Below, piece by piece: positions 1 through 13,022 of a stretch of DNA of 64,000 nucleotides; position 1 is the stretch's first letter, and every line of letters starts with the position of its first letter. The notes under the pieces were generated by a model. It saw only the letters and a list, made by a program, of their open reading frames with translations, was not told where the DNA came from and made no database searches. The stretch comes from Saururus chinensis (taxonomy: Eukaryota > Streptophyta > Magnoliopsida > Piperales > Saururaceae), in assembly GCA_035235625.1 (NCBI GenBank), contig CP141142.1, positions 24,438,995-24,502,994 of the forward strand, read 5' to 3'. A program made the position numbers and the translations under genes.

Positions 1-1491
1 CTGATGCATTGTCTCGCCGCACCATCCCAGGTTCATGCTTGACTATTTCCGGTCAGGTTTGTCCATTCCTTGCTGAATTGAAACAGGCATATCAAGATGC
101 TTCACCGACCACCACACTGATTGCGACCCTCCAGTCTGAACTGTCAGTGCGCCCTTGCTTTGCCTGGAAGGATGGCCTTCTTTTCTGGAAAGACCGTCTT
201 TGGGTGCCTAAGGTTGCCGACCTACGTCAGCGTATCATAGCTCACTTCCATGCCTCTCCCTTGGCGGGTCATGAAGGTGCCCTTTGCACCTATAAACGGG
301 TCAGTCAGAGCTTCTTGTGGTAGGGCGTATGTCGCGTGGTGACTGCTTATGTGGCCGCTTGTGATGTCTGTCAGCGTGCCAAGTCCGCCACCACCTCTCC
401 TGCCGGGTTACTTCAGCCATTGCTCATTCTAGATAAGGTTTGGGATGATGTTTCTATGGACTTTGTAGAGGCCTTGCCGCTGGTCCAAGGCAAGTTGGTA
501 ATCATGGTGGTAGTGGATCACCTGTCCAAATATGCCCATTTCAGTGCTATGGGTAATCCCTACACCGCCAAGTCTGTGGCAGAACTATATGTTCGAGAGG
601 TGGCCAAATTGCACGGTATGCCTCGCACTATCGTCTCTGACCGTGACAGGATTTTTATCTCTCCATTTTGGCAGGAGTTCTTCACTCTACAGGGCACTTC
701 TTTGCACATGAGTACCGCCTATCATCCACAGAGTGATGGGCAAACTGAGGTCATCAACAGCTGTTTGGAGTAGTACCTGCATTGTTTTGCTATGTCTCAG
801 CCCCATCGTTGGCTTCAGCTCCTTCCATCGGCCGAGTGGTCTTATAATACTACTTATCACACTCGTGCTGAGTTTACTCCTTTTGAGGTATGGGTGGCCG
901 CCCCCTACCGTGCTCTCCTACGTTCCCCATCAGTTCTCGGTTGTCGAGGTTGACTACATACTCCAGACTCGGGATGATGTTCTTCGCCAGCTTAAGGCGA
1001 ACCTGTCTGAGGCTATGAACAAAATGAAGCAGATTTATGATAGCCATCACACAGAGCGCGAGTTTGCCATGGGGGATTTGGTTTATATCTCCATTCTACC
1101 TCAGCGCCAGACCTCCTTGTTCCAGCCCGAGCATTCTAAGCTTGCCCCCCGCTTTCATGGTCCATATGTTGTTGAAGAGTGTGTTGGATCGGTTGCCTAT
1201 CGCCTCACTCTTCTGCCGGGTTCGATGGTCCATCTTGTTTTTCATGTTTCCCAGCTGCGCCATTGCATTGGTGACACTTCCCTGGCCGTGGATGCTCCAC
1301 CTCTTCCATTGATGGGCCCTGTGGCTTCTTTTGACCCAATTCCTGCCGCGCTGCTTGATAAGCACCATGTACGCCTCTTTGGTCGTATTACCATGGAGGT
1401 TTTAGTCTCTTGGCAGGGCCAGTCACTTGAGGATGCTACGTGGTTGTCTGAGGATGAGTTTCTGCTCTGGTATCCTTCGTCGTCGCCTTGA
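1..1491 (+). pseudogene. Ty3/gypsy chromovirus integrase plus chromodomain, decayed
   Basis: This is the 3' part of a retrotransposon pol gene. Integrase inserts element cDNA into the host chromosome, and a C-terminal chromodomain can steer it to marked chromatin. The zinc-binding region (start to about 410) ends in CDVCQ. The catalytic core follows, with all three acidic residues readable: Asp in SMDFVE, Asp in IVSDRD and Glu in GQTEV. A chromodomain-like segment lies near 1330-1480 (MEVLVSWQG, EDATW). An in-frame TAG at 321-323 and another at 771-773 (probably a former Gln codon) break the core, and a frameshift near 886-890 moves the C-terminal part to another frame. The upstream RT lies outside the window. 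The short chromodomain directly before a purine-rich tract and LTR suggests a Reina-like chromovirus; the family is inference. Confidence 0.88.
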
Positions 1492-1521
1492 GGACAGGGC
1501 GTGTGCAAAAGTGTGGTGGAG

Positions 1522-1850
1522 TGTTGTGCACGAGTGCACTAAGCTTAGTATTTACCTTTATTTCAGTACTTTAATTATGTTCATTAGGCTAGTTTCCCTT
1601 ATGATTAGCAGATGACTGTTATTTGTATTTTGGATGATTTGTAATGGGCTCACTAGTGGACCACGGGTGAACCAGGCCCACTAGTGGCATGATCCCCAAT
1701 GTGGGATGCGACTCCCCATAAAGGGGTCATCTTCCTCCTTTGTGGGGATGCTTAACGAAATTCCAAAATTCCTTTTCCCTTTCTTCCAACTTCTTTCCCT
1801 TTCTCTGCGTAGAACTCCTACGTACCTATTGTGCCTACATCGGGCACAAC
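1522..1850 (+). repeat. Truncated 3' LTR of the chromovirus
   Basis: A purine-rich tract (GTGGTGGAG) directly precedes a TGTTGTGCAC start, as expected for a polypurine tract followed by U3. A CATAAAGGGG box near 1716 could be a TATA element, followed by a pyrimidine-rich leader-like stretch. Homology to repeat A begins near 1851, so the 3' part of this LTR is missing. The exact LTR start is inferred. Confidence 0.5.
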
Positions 1851-4026
1851 AAAGCCAACCCTTGTTATCACCCTCTTACTTATACCTCGCTTATTATGCT
1901 TACTTTTCACTTCATAATTTGTACATTATGCTTGTTCAATTATGTAACACTTACCATTTGACAATCCCCCAACACACACTCTGATCCAAACCAATTCGAT
2001 CTGCTTCAATCTTCACTCGTCAAACTTACATCCACCGTCTTCCATCATACACTTACACATCCACATCTAACTCCATACCAAACCCTTTGTCACCTCTTAC
2101 GGTCCTTCACCCATACTTCTGCCCACACATACATACACATCTATCACACAGGCATATAGCTATCATACATATGTATGTCCATCACACATACTTGTAACAT
2201 ATACATACTTTCATACATAGCTTACCAACATACTCGCTAGCCAACACTAGCACATACACAATCCACATACGTAGCTTACCAACATACTTGCTAGCCATCA
2301 CTAGCACATGCATATTCTATGTACATAGCTTACCAACATACTTGATAGAAATCACTAGCACACACACAATCCATGTACATAGCTTACCAACATACTCACT
2401 AGCCATCACTAGTACATACACAATTCACATACGTAGCTTCCCAACATACTCGCTAGCCATCATTAGCACATGCATATTCCACATATGTAGCTAACCAACA
2501 TACTCGCTAGCCATCATTAGCACATGCATATTCCACATATGTAGCTAACCAACATACTCGCTAGCCATCATTAGCACATGCATATTCCACATATGTAGCT
2601 TACCAACATACTCGCTAGCCATCACTAGCACATACATGTTCCACATACATAGGTTACCAGCATACTCGCTAGCCATCATTAGCACACAAATTGTCCACAT
2701 ACATCAAACATATGCATGTCACATGCATTTTCAACATGGTATAATTTATCGTCTTAGAACATGTAAGCAGATCATGATTTGATATCCAATCATCAAATCT
2801 CAATCATCCTAGCATGCTTCTACATATTTAAAACATACTATCATGAAATTATGAATTCAAAGCTCCCCTACCTCATGATCCATGACATTGATGGTAAGCA
2901 CACGATGGTGGCGGTGTCGGTGGCAAAGTTGGCGACAAAAAGCATTGCCGAGTTGAGAGAGTTGTTGTCCCAAGGGTTTAGGAAGCGCCAAAAGTACTCA
3001 TGGCCAAACAAGGTGACACAAAAGGCAAAAAAATTTGTGATCCATGGCTACACACTAGGGCAGCTGGGAGAAAGGTCATGCCAAAAGAAGTGGCCTTGCG
3101 ATAAGAAGTCGAGTTACAACTGGTGGTCAGCTGGCAGCTAAGAAGTACTCAGCTGACCGTAAGATGTCAAAATCAGTCATGGACAACATCCATTGGCGTC
3201 GATTTCGCATCTACAAGGGCCCACATAAAGGCAGAGGGCATGGGGCAAAGCTCGAGGACATAAGAGAGGTGGACGAGGGCTCTGGTGTCAAATCCAATCG
3301 GTGGCAGAGCTAGCTGATGGTCAGGCGGCTGGGAAATGGCACCTAAACCTTAAATTGCATGCATGGCCACATGCACACACGGCCAAAAAGGGGCACTCAA
3401 GGGGGAGAGGGGCTGGACGGTGTCAGTCCATGGCCTAAAAGTGCAACAGGGTTAAGGCCCTAGTGCTAGCCAGCAGACATGACAACACTATCAATCGCCA
3501 CCCACAACCAAAATGAATGGTGTAGGCAACTACACATCTAGCACGGTAAAGGGAAAGGGGAAAGTGGCCCATTCCAGGCAAAGGCATAATTTGGCCAAGT
3601 GGGGCTACCCCTCACTGTCACCGAGCCGAGGCAAATATGATGATAGCCAACTAGTCTGTTGCTCACCAGTGGCAATGACCAGAGACACACCCAAAGCATC
3701 TAACCGAGAGGAGAAATAGAGGAATAGTGAGGCGGAGGTGGAACTAGGGGGAGGAGATGAACGGAGGGGGATAGGTGGTTGATCTGGTCCAAGTGGGGTG
3801 GCCCACCACTACCGATAGCCTAAGATGGACCGAGTGGAGCTGATCTAGAGGACAGATAGTGACCAAAAACACACCAATGGCTAAAAAATGAATTGGACAG
3901 TGAAAAAGAAAATTTGAGGAAAAGTACCGATAGATCGCGAAGGAGCAAGGAGAGCATGGCAGCAGCCCTAGCCAGTGCTTATGTGATCCTATCAGCAGGA
4001 TGAAGATAAGTCGAGTGGAGGGCGGC
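1851..4026 (-). repeat. Dispersed long-LTR-like repeat A, left part
   Basis: This stretch is clearly homologous, in the same orientation, to about 59826-61000 and beyond in the 4653-bp element at 58057-62709. It shares the 'CACCCTCTTACTTATACC' block, the 54-bp repeat motif, the 'GAAATTATGA' block and a GC-richer ATGG/CGGC tract. Both ends of that element are absent, so this copy is truncated. The small reading frames in it match the non-coding copy and are not genes. The minus orientation is inferred from the terminal motifs of the related complete copy. Confidence 0.7.
2217..2705. repeat. 54-bp tandem array, about nine units
   Basis: The repeating unit has the core CTCGCTAGCCATCACTAGCA preceded by TAGCTTACCAACATA. 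About nine degenerate units are present. Units 5 to 7 are nearly identical, which points to recent local duplication. The related copy at 60120-60215 has only about two units. Confidence 0.9.
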
Positions 4027-5194
4027 TGATAAGTATAATTTATACATTATTTTACCCTTAATTATTCTATTTTTTAGTTTCATTTAAGAGTTAATATAGG
4101 TTAAATAATTAAAAATTTAATTTAATTAGGTTAGAAAAAGCTTCCATGATGATTTGAATTAAATTGGCTTATTTTGCAGATTCTTCATTGGCGTTCGAAC
4201 GGGGTCACTTACCGTTCGATCGGGATAACGTGATTTTGAAAAAATACAGTTCAAGCGTTCGAACGGGCATGCAGGGCGTTCGAACGGAATAATGTGCAAT
4301 TTCCCAGTTTTAGCTAATTTTCAATTCTTTTCATATTTGACTTCTTTCTCCGGCTCTATGCCTATATAAAGACATATTTGGCTTGAAATTAGAGGATTCC
4401 AGTAGATTTTCTGAAGAGAAAAAGGAAGAAGAATATGGAAGAGAACTCAAAGCTTTCAATGGAGATTCAAGTGCTTTCTTCTACAATGGAAGGTTAGACT
4501 TTTCTTTTAGTTAGGAGTTGATGAAGCTATAGATAAGTTTCAGTTTCTTTTCTTTTTAATTTAGATCTCAGTGGTGAATGATGACAATTGTATGATAAGG
4601 ATTTCCTTTTTAATGGAAGAGCTTTTAATGTTTATTCAAGTCTATATTGATTTATTGTCTTGTAGATGATAGATTGATATGTTTTAATATTTACATCAAT
4701 TCTAATTTCTGTGATTTAGATGAGATGGTCATACAATAGTATTAATGTTCAGATAATTAATGACTTGGATGAGTTATACTAAGATTAGATGGGTCATGCC
4801 TATAGCTAGTTTAGTGTAGATGATTCGTGCTATTGTCGAAGATAGTTCATGCCATAGAATTTAATTAATGATTCTTTTTGAAGTAATTCTAGCTTGTAGC
4901 TAAGAATACTTGTTCATATTCACACTAGATTTAGGTTAAAGTTAAGGAATTGTTATGGTTCTATAGTGGATTCGATTTCCTAAGTAATTTCTATTATATT
5001 AATCTCTTGTTTTTAAACTAGTTGATTCCTTTCCTTTACTTAATTAAAATTTAAGTTTATTTTAATTTTTAATCAGCAAATTCCTCTTTAGATTTAGTAA
5101 TAATTCATCCATCCCTGAGGTTCAACAACCCTTAAATACTCATCCTAGTACAATTTATTTGTACACTTGCAAAGGTTTTAATTATAAACGATCA
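4027..5194 (+). mobile_element. Solo LTR, family 1, with target duplication GCGGC
   Basis: The unit begins TGATAAGTATAA and ends AACGATCA. GCGGC is repeated exactly on both sides (4022-4026 and 5195-5199), the 5-bp duplication expected of LTR-retrotransposon integration. A TATA box (CCTATATAAAG) near 4362 gives the + orientation. Length is 1168 bp with no internal coding region, so this is a solo LTR left by LTR-LTR recombination, or a very short non-autonomous element. A reverse-complement relative of 1167 bp lies at 8343-9509. It is inserted in repeat A, which resumes at 5195. Confidence 0.9.
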
Positions 5195-5340
5195 GCGGCA
5201 TCAAATGGTTGCAAAATAGTGCTCTGGTGGCCTAAAAATGAATTTAGACTGTGAGAAAAATCAAGGAAAAGACTGGTACCTCATGGAGGAGCAAGGAGGG
5301 CATGGCGGCACTTGTAGTTAGTACCAACGGACTTCACTTT
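5195..5340 (-). repeat. Repeat A, continuation after the solo LTR
   Basis: The sequence about 5220-5335 resembles about 3875-3990 (CTAAAAAATGAAT..., GGAGCAAGGAG, GCATGGC), so repeat A carried an internal tandem duplication of roughly 115 bp into which the solo LTR inserted. Similarity fades after about 5340. Confidence 0.6.
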
Positions 5341-6041
5341 GAATATGGTTAGCAGATTTGATGTTTCTAGCAAGGGTTGTGACTTCTACTTTTCAAGTTA
5401 GTTGGTCTAGAATATAAAATAAATATTATAAATGCATAGTTTTATCAAAAAATGCAATTATATATGAAATGCTAGAAAGAGTAAATCATCTTCCAAGTAG
5501 AAGCTTGTAAGAACTATAATGAATGGTTATAAGTACTTAAATTAATTCAATAAACGTTTGGGATTTGAATATATCTTCCGTTGAGTAAATCACAATGGTG
5601 AATCATGATATGAAAATTATTGTAAAAGACCATAAGCCAATTTCTTTTGAAATTAAACCACTTAAGATTAATTGGTATAATGTATGTATCACTTTTAAAT
5701 ATGTCAAAAAGGTAATAGATAAATGGGTATGGAGGAACTTTTTTCATTACCTTCCATTTAGATAATAGTCGGATAAATTTATCCTCTTATTTACCCATTG
5801 AATATATTTAACCATACTATTTAACTTCTTAATGGTACAGTACAGATTGTAGAACGGTAGATAGGGTTCCATTAGTAGCCCTATCCACAGGGTCATACAT
5901 GACTCACTACCTTCTATTGCCCCTTTATTTTCACTACTTTCTCTCTCTTTGTTTTTTTATTTTTTTTAACCATAAGCTAAAACTAGTAGAATGGTAATGT
6001 TAGTTTACACTCAATTTTTTTCCATTAACAGGCCCCAGCAA
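5341..6041. other. AT-rich spacer, nothing recognised
   Basis: No gene, convincing repeat or RNA was recognised. The only reading frame of note (5547-5747, minus, 66 codons) has no family features and ordinary AT-rich composition. Confidence 0.6.
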
Positions 6042-7539
6042 TGACACTAAAAACTTACTAAATTTTAATTATTACTCGCAAGTGCACGAATCAAAGGTAG
6101 AATAGTGGCTAAACGAGGTGAACCCATAGAGATTCAAAATTGGAAAATCAAATTTTAATCTAGTCAAGTCTAACCCTAACCTAATTAACAAATTATCAAG
6201 TAACTACTTGCTTTAAAAACCCAAAAACAAGTAAGAATGAAAGGCAAAGTAAATAAAAGAAGTAAAATTATTGAAACTACCAAAAACAAGTAATTGAATT
6301 CAAAGTTAATTCTTGGAATTTATAAGAATTAAAACTCTTAAGAATCAATTTAAACTAAGAAAGCAATATCAAATGATTCAAATATCAAATTAACTAAACT
6401 ACTAAGGCATGGTTGAAACTCTTAAGAATTTATAAGAATTAAAACTCTTAAGAATCATGTACATGATTGTTGATTCAATTTCTAGAATTCAATCCTATGT
6501 ATACAGAAAATATTATCATTACACATACTTTCAAGAGTAATAATTATGTTCCCCTTGTGCTTAATAATATTAAGATTAAATCCATAATTGTATCCAAAAT
6601 ATGCAAATCGCAATTACTACCCAACCCTAATTCAAGAGTTAAAAATCCAAGCAACTAACTAATAAAAACTACCTCAAATTATAAGAAGAATATGATTAAT
6701 CTTATATCCAAGATAGAGTTTATCAATTGAAAATATGTAGAAAAATCAAACATTAAAGCATATGTTAAGCAAATTAATCAACTCTCATGATCAAGAATTT
6801 ATGCAAATAAACCACGAGTTACTCTTTATCATCTTCAACCTCCAGCCGCTACAGCGCATGTTACAGTAACCCATGGTGCAGTTTCTTTTTTTGGCTTCTT
6901 GCTTCCTTCCTATAGCTTGAGCTTCAATTCTCTGACTTTCAATGTTTCTTTCTGATCGTTTTGGAGGGTGGGATGTAAAGATTTTGTCTCTGGTTCTTTC
7001 TTCACCTCTCAGTTCTTCTCTAAAATCTCTGCTTTGCCTTTTATAGCTTCTAGACAACACCTCATTCTCATCTAAGTATTGGGACCCATATGAAATCAAC
7101 TGATTGTCTTTCCAATTGAAATAGTCTTTCCTCCATCTCACTAAGACTTTCCACATTGAATAAAAATGATATTAATTGTGGGCCCCAACAACTCAACGTG
7201 TGCAAGCTCTTAGACAGTTTATGCTTTGTACCAATGTCTAATCTGTCTAAATGTCAAAACCATGTCCAAATATTTTCAATGTGATGAGCATCAATAAAGT
7301 TGTTCACACGATGTCCACCTATAAAATACAATAAGTCATATTTGAGACATGTAAAAATTAAATAATAGCCGGACTTTAACTGAAATACATGCTTAAACTA
7401 CTAATGTCATCCAAATTAATTAATAATTAAATCAAACTACTAATATCTATTTTAACATAAATAAACCTAAATTAGCCTAATCCTACACTAGCAAATAAAG
7501 TATAAAGGTGTATAAAATGTATAAAATCCACACGTATCA
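6042..7539 (-). mobile_element. LTR-like unit, minus orientation
   Basis: Read on the minus strand it starts TGATACGTGTGGATTTTATA near 7539 and ends TTTTTAGTGTCA at 6042. A TATA-like box (GCTATAAAAGG, minus strand) lies near 7040-7050 and a CACTTGCGAG block near the 3' end, as in the solo LTR family at 4027. Its start also resembles that family. The right edge abuts copia RT coding sequence. No matching 5-bp duplication was found, so the left edge may be deleted. The 121-codon frame at 6791-7156 lies in the transcribed half of the LTR and is probably not a gene. Confidence 0.55.
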
Positions 7540-8160
7540 AGATGCAAAATATGCCAAGACACTGATGTCACTTTCTTTCAGATTAAGTAAAGATGTTTTA
7601 GGTAAATCAGTTGAACAAACTTTTTATAGAAGCATGATTAGTATTCTTTTGAACTTAACTGATAGTCGCCTAAATTTTTGTTTCAGTGTAGGAGTATGTG
7701 CTACATACCAAGCTAATCATAAAAAATCACACAAGATTGTTGTTAAAAGAATAATAAAATATGTGCATGGATCTTCAAGATATGGATTATGGATCCCATT
7801 TGACACTACGTCTAAACTAGTAGGATATTCAAATGTTGATTGGGTGGGAATGTAGGCGATAGGAAGAGTACCTTAGGTGGTTGCTTTTATGTAGGAGATT
7901 ATTTAGTTTCTTGGCATGGTAAAAAGTGAAATTACATCTCTTTATCAACTGCTGAAGTTGAATATATAACTACTGGTAGTGGTTGTACTCAATTAATTTT
8001 GATGAAATGAATGCAATTTGATTATGCAATACATCAGCAAATTGTCATTATACTATGATAATCTAAGTTCAATTAAAATTTTCCAAAATCCTAACCAAAA
8101 TTTTTGTATAAAACATATTCATATTAGTCATCATTTTATTTGAGATTTGGTTCCTTAACC
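7540..8160 (+). pseudogene. Ty1/copia (Sirevirus-like) RT C-terminus and RNase H fragment
   Basis: The translation shows the copia thumb/RNase H series: LSKD..GKSVEQ, YRSMI, a TDSRLN..FSVGVCA block, VKRIIKYV, YGLW, VGYSN.DW, GGCF, SWHGKK, SLSTAE.EYI and GCTQLI. This order is typical of Sirevirus-type copia pol. Catalytic Asp in DADW is altered (N-V-D-W), a stop ends the frame at 7855 after a frame change, and further stops follow at about 7929 and 8010. About 600 bp survive with no gag, integrase or LTR, so the copy is dead. The left boundary coincides with the end of an LTR-like unit. Confidence 0.88.
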
Positions 8161-8342
8161 ATAGGAAAATCACTAGAATTGCTTGACAAGAGTAGTTTCA
8201 AAATTGGTATTTTGTCTCTTGTTTTTTAAAAAAAAATGTTAAGGAAAAAGTTAACAAAAATAAAATCAAGTTTTATGTTTTCAAACATATAGCGAAAATA
8301 TCATATGAAATAAACTTGAATTGTGAAATATTGCTCAGTGGG

Positions 8343-9509
8343 TGATCATTTATAATTAAACCCTTTGTAAGTGTATAAGGTAATTATATTGGGATAAGTA
8401 TTTAAGGGTTCTCAAACCTCAGAGACGGTTGAATTAATTACTAAATCTAAGTGAAGAATTTATTGATTAAAAATTAAAAAAACATAAAATTTAATTATGC
8501 AAAGAAAGTAATCAACTAAATTAAAAAGAAGAGATCAATATGAAGAAAATTACTTAGGAAATCGAATTTACTATAGAACCATAACAATTTATTATCCTTT
8601 AATTAAATCTAGTATGAATATGAACAAATATTCTCAACTACAAGCTAGAATTACTTCAGAATGAATTATTAATTAAATTCATGGCATGAACTATCTTTGA
8701 CAATTGTACGAATCATCTACACTAAATTAACTATAGGCATGACTCATCTAATCTTAGTATAACTCATCCAATTCATTAATCATATGAGCATTAAAACTAT
8801 TTCATGACCATCTCATCTAAATCACAAAAATTAGAGTCGATGTAAATATCAAAACTACATCAATCTACCATCTACAAGACAATAAATCAATATAAAATTG
8901 AATAAACATGAAAAGTTCTTCTATTAAAAAAGAAATCATTATCATACAATTGTCATTAATCACAACTGAGATCTAAATTAAAAAAAATTAAAATTTATAT
9001 ATAGTTTCATCAACTCATAGGTAAAAGAAAAATCTAGCCTTGCATGGTAGAAGAAAGCTTTTGAATCTCTGTTGAAAACTTTGAATGTTCCGTCATCTTC
9101 TTCTCTATTTTTCTCTTAAGAAAATCTAATGTTCTTCAATTTTGAGCCAAATATGTTTTTATAAAACCATAAGAATTGTAAGAGAAAGTTTAGTAAGAAA
9201 AGAAATAAAAATCGGCTCAAAATAGAAAATCACGCGTTATCCTGATCAAATGCCCTGCATTCCTGTTTGAATGGAAATACTTTTTTTTTAAATCATGTGT
9301 AACCGATCAAACGTATTATACCTTGTTCAAACGACAATGAAGAATTTGTACAAAATTAATTCAAGTTAGACAATTTACTTCAAAACATTATACAAGCTTT
9401 TTCTAACCAAATTAATCTTAAATTTTAATTATTAAAGTATACCAACTCTTAAATAAGACTAGATAATAAAATTATTAAGGATAAAATAACATACAAATTA
9501 TACTTATTA
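8343..9509 (-). mobile_element. Solo LTR, family 1, with target duplication GTGGG
   Basis: This is the reverse complement of the family at 4027-5194, with 1167 bp against 1168. It runs from TGATCATTTATAATT to ATACTTATTA (a G-to-A change at the TG start). GTGGG is duplicated exactly at 8338-8342 and 9510-9514, so it is an independent insertion and not part of an inverted duplication of the locus. It lies next to the copia fragment. Confidence 0.9.
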
Positions 9510-9894
9510 GTGGGTTACACATGTAATGCATGATGAATGCAATAATAAGTCAAGAGGACTAAATGAGTATGATTTAAATAAAATTTTAAGATTTATAATA
9601 AGACTTTATGCATTTTAAATTAATTGAAACTCAGTACTCACAAATATTTTAATATTCAATATATGATGATAATGGATCATTAGATTGCTCTTAACCCTTA
9701 TACTTTTAAAATTAAGTAATTAAGAATTCTAATCTCTATGTATAAAAATTTATTTTGAAGTAAAATAAACAATAAACAACTAATTTTTAATTAACATTCA
9801 TAATAAATCAATTATCAAATAACACATACAAATTATACTTCATGTAAGAATTTTAAGTGAAAACTTCAAGTAACGCTAAAAAACATAGTAGTGT
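9510..9894. other. AT-rich spacer, nothing recognised
   Basis: No gene or repeat could be identified in this AT-rich stretch. Confidence 0.5.
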
Positions 9895-10055
9895 CAATCT
9901 AAGGCTAAATTAACGATGAATAATAACAATGTTTAATTGTTTTAACCCTCGTAAATTTTAATTATTAGCAATGACTTTTTAAGCCGTCACAGCTAATACC
10001 AAATAACGATGGCCGTCGCTATTGGTGCCTCGCTATAGCACTTTTTTTTTTAGTG
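9895..10055 (-). mobile_element. Possible CACTA-type DNA transposon end
   Basis: Read on the minus strand the end is CACTAAAAAAAAAAGTGC followed by AGCGACGGCC and GTCATTGCTAATA blocks. This resembles the CACTA terminus and GACGG-rich subterminal repeats of plant En/Spm elements. No opposite end or transposase was found, so only one terminus is suggested. Confidence 0.4.
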
Positions 10056-10735
10056 TTTGACCGCAGCGTCTGCCGCGTGAACATGTTGCAGTCAACTTGA
10101 CGAAGGGATACAGTGCCAGACCCGCACTACCGCATTTGACATTTGTGCCTTTATTAATTCATTTACCGGCATCAAATAACTGGACAACCAACACAGCGTA
10201 ACGCAAGTCATGGACTCTGGCTTTGAGACGCTGGCCAGTGTGCAAGTTGTTAACCTGAGGGTTGGCTTTAGCCCATGACACGGGCGGAAGGGGGATTTTA
10301 CTGTCTAATGACGGTGCTGGGGTAAGGTCGGGAGATGACTAACTAATTACCCTGACTGGTAACAGAGCAGGCTAGTGGTAACATTCGGCAACAAGTGATT
10401 TACGGCGATGCGTGTGCCGGGGAGAGACGGTTGTGTGTGGTACACAGGGAAGGGAGAGCGCAGGGTGGAGGAAGGTGTAAGAGCGGTGGTAGGGGAACAG
10501 TAACAGGACAGATATAGACATATAGTTGGCCAGCCGGAAACTTCACGGCCCTCTCCCGAGCGCTTCCTGGTCGCCCCACAAGGCTCCTGCTCCTGTCCTG
10601 TAACGCTTATTTTAAAACATCAACCAATTTACCAATCCATTACAAGCGAATAAATGCAATTAACAAGGGCGGCAAAAGAAGTAAAAAGGAAGGGTCTACT
10701 ACGAGTGCTTTGATTTACACCCCTCCATCTCCATG
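10056..10735. other. Downstream flank of the NPH3 gene
   Basis: This is moderately GC-rich, non-repetitive-looking sequence with no recognised reading frame. The part nearest 10736 is presumably the 3' untranslated region of the minus-strand gene. No convincing polyadenylation signal could be fixed. Confidence 0.4.
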
Positions 10736-12702
10736 CTAAGATCCAACACCCTCCTGTTGCCTGTGTAGTTGTTGCCTTCCCTTCTTTGCCTCCACCACTG
10801 TCCGCTCATGCGAGTCACATACCTGAGCCTTGAATTTGCAACCAAACCTCTTGCCAAATCCACCCCAACTCTTACCATTCCCTGCCGGAGCTGCCGACTT
10901 GTCGATCTTGGCGATGGCCCGACGCATGGTGGAGCACTCACGCTCCAGCTCGCGCACCCGCGACCGCATGCTGTCCATGTCCAGACGCAGCACCTGGTTC
11001 TCCCGGACAGACGTACGCCACGTCTCTTGCCCACCAGCCTCCTGTGCCCGCCCTTCTGGCCTGATGTCCTCACTCCCCGCACCCGGACCGGAGATATCTG
11101 CTGCGGCGAGGAGGGAGCCGGCGATGGCTTGGCGGAGCTGGAGCTGCTCGAAGAAGAGTACCTGAACGACCGCGCGGAGTGGGAGGCGCTCGTTCTGGGC
11201 GGCGTGGGTGCACGCCTCCAGCGTCAGCTTCTGGCAATCCATAGCCCCGCACAATTTGTCCCTCTCCTCGTCTGAAACCCATGGATGAGCCTACGCAAGA
11301 CAGTACAAGAATATGCCAATTCAGAAGAATCAAACACAGCAAATAATTATATCAATGACTAAATAATCATCCTTTTATTAGCATGTAGGAAGTAGTTGTG
11401 CGTAAGAAACATCTCTTATCAATGACCTCGGATCGCCATCCAATGTCGCTTTAAATGGCCACGCGATTCAAAGGAGCAAGGAGACATTTCACTTATACAG
11501 TGATATTAAGCACATCTTCCAAAACACAAAGTATTGATTACGTCTCATATAAAAGGTTTTCTTTATACGCCTCTTGTCTTATATAACTTTATTTGATTCT
11601 TAAAATAAATTATTTTTTGATATTCTGTTTGCCTCGTATATAGTCTCACTGTCACACATTAATTAATCTATTTAGTTTTTTAAATTAAATTTAATTTATT
11701 TTTCAAAAACTAGATAAAATTATTAATGTAAAACAAAAAAATATAAATTAGTTTATTTTAAATATTAAATATTTCCAAATGTAATTAACTATTCTCAGAT
11801 ATTGTGAAAAAATAATTACTCTAAATAAATTATTTAATTAAGTTTTTCTAGTATCAACAAAGACTTGTGTGTGTCCGCGTCAACCTATATTTATGTGTGT
11901 GCGTTGTCCAGCGAAATATATTATTTTGATATATATAGTACGAGCATGCTTAATCTAAAGTTTAGCAAACAGCCTTGAAATTCTTAATAAACTTTCCAAT
12001 GTTATTTTAGTAGATAAGATATGTTAATATTCTAAAAATTAAATTAGCCAACTAAGTATCTTAATATAGTTAATTATGTTATCAATACATATAATCTACA
12101 TACACATATTACATAATGTTACGCATACATATTGCATAATATTAAGCGTCTTCGCTTCAACACATGCAAGTGGGTGCAAAATGTCGCGAACAATTTTCAT
12201 AACATAGACACCAAACATATAACACATATATACCTCTGTGCACTTTAGCATGTATCACAAATAATATAATATACTACTGCCCTATCACAGCATGAACATG
12301 ACATTTCAGACTATCCCCTAGTTTAAATTACCTACCTGTCCCCACAATTAATACATACCGTGAAGTTAAGATGTGATGGCTTATTATATCTGATGTTCAA
12401 GCTTATATTTTTTTTAAAAAAGAAAAAAAAATTTTAGATATATAGCTATACAATGAATGGTCTATGAGATCATAATTTAACGGCCTTTTGTAATTTTTAA
12501 TATATATCTATATATATATATATATATATATTAATATATAAAAAAATTTTATATGAGCTCGGGCTCATAAAAATTTACGTGAGCCTAAATTTATATATAG
12601 AGTCCTGTTTATATAAGCTCGGGGTCATATATGTTTACGTAAGCCCGGGCTTCATGGGCCTTCGAATTTACATCCGGCATCTCATATTTTTCATCCGGCG
12701 GA

Positions 12703-12753
<51 letters not shown>

Positions 12754-12945
12754 CCCGGGCTCATATACGTCTACGTGAGCTCGGGCTCTATGGGCCGTCG
12801 GATTTACATCCGGTGGCCTATAATATTTATGGGTTTAAACCTATGAGTATTACTCATGAAAAGTATGAGTCACCGGATATACATTTAACGGCCTACAGAG
12901 CCCGGGCTCAAGTAAATATATATAAGCTTAGGCTTATATAAACGA

Positions 12946-13022
<77 letters not shown>

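Noticed and set aside
2217-2705. Regular repeat spacing suggestive of a CRISPR array
   Set aside because: Units are contiguous tandem copies without unique spacers, in a plant genome.
6791-7156. 121-codon minus-strand frame as a gene
   Set aside because: It sits in the transcribed half of an LTR-like unit just past its TATA-like box and has a biased Arg/Lys/Glu composition without a domain.
4027-9509. One large inverted duplication joining the two solo LTRs
   Set aside because: Only the LTRs themselves are inverted copies. Each has a different 5-bp duplication, so they are separate insertions.
10769-11275. 168-codon plus-strand frame
   Set aside because: It is the antisense shadow of the last NPH3 exon, where high GC removes stop codons on both strands.
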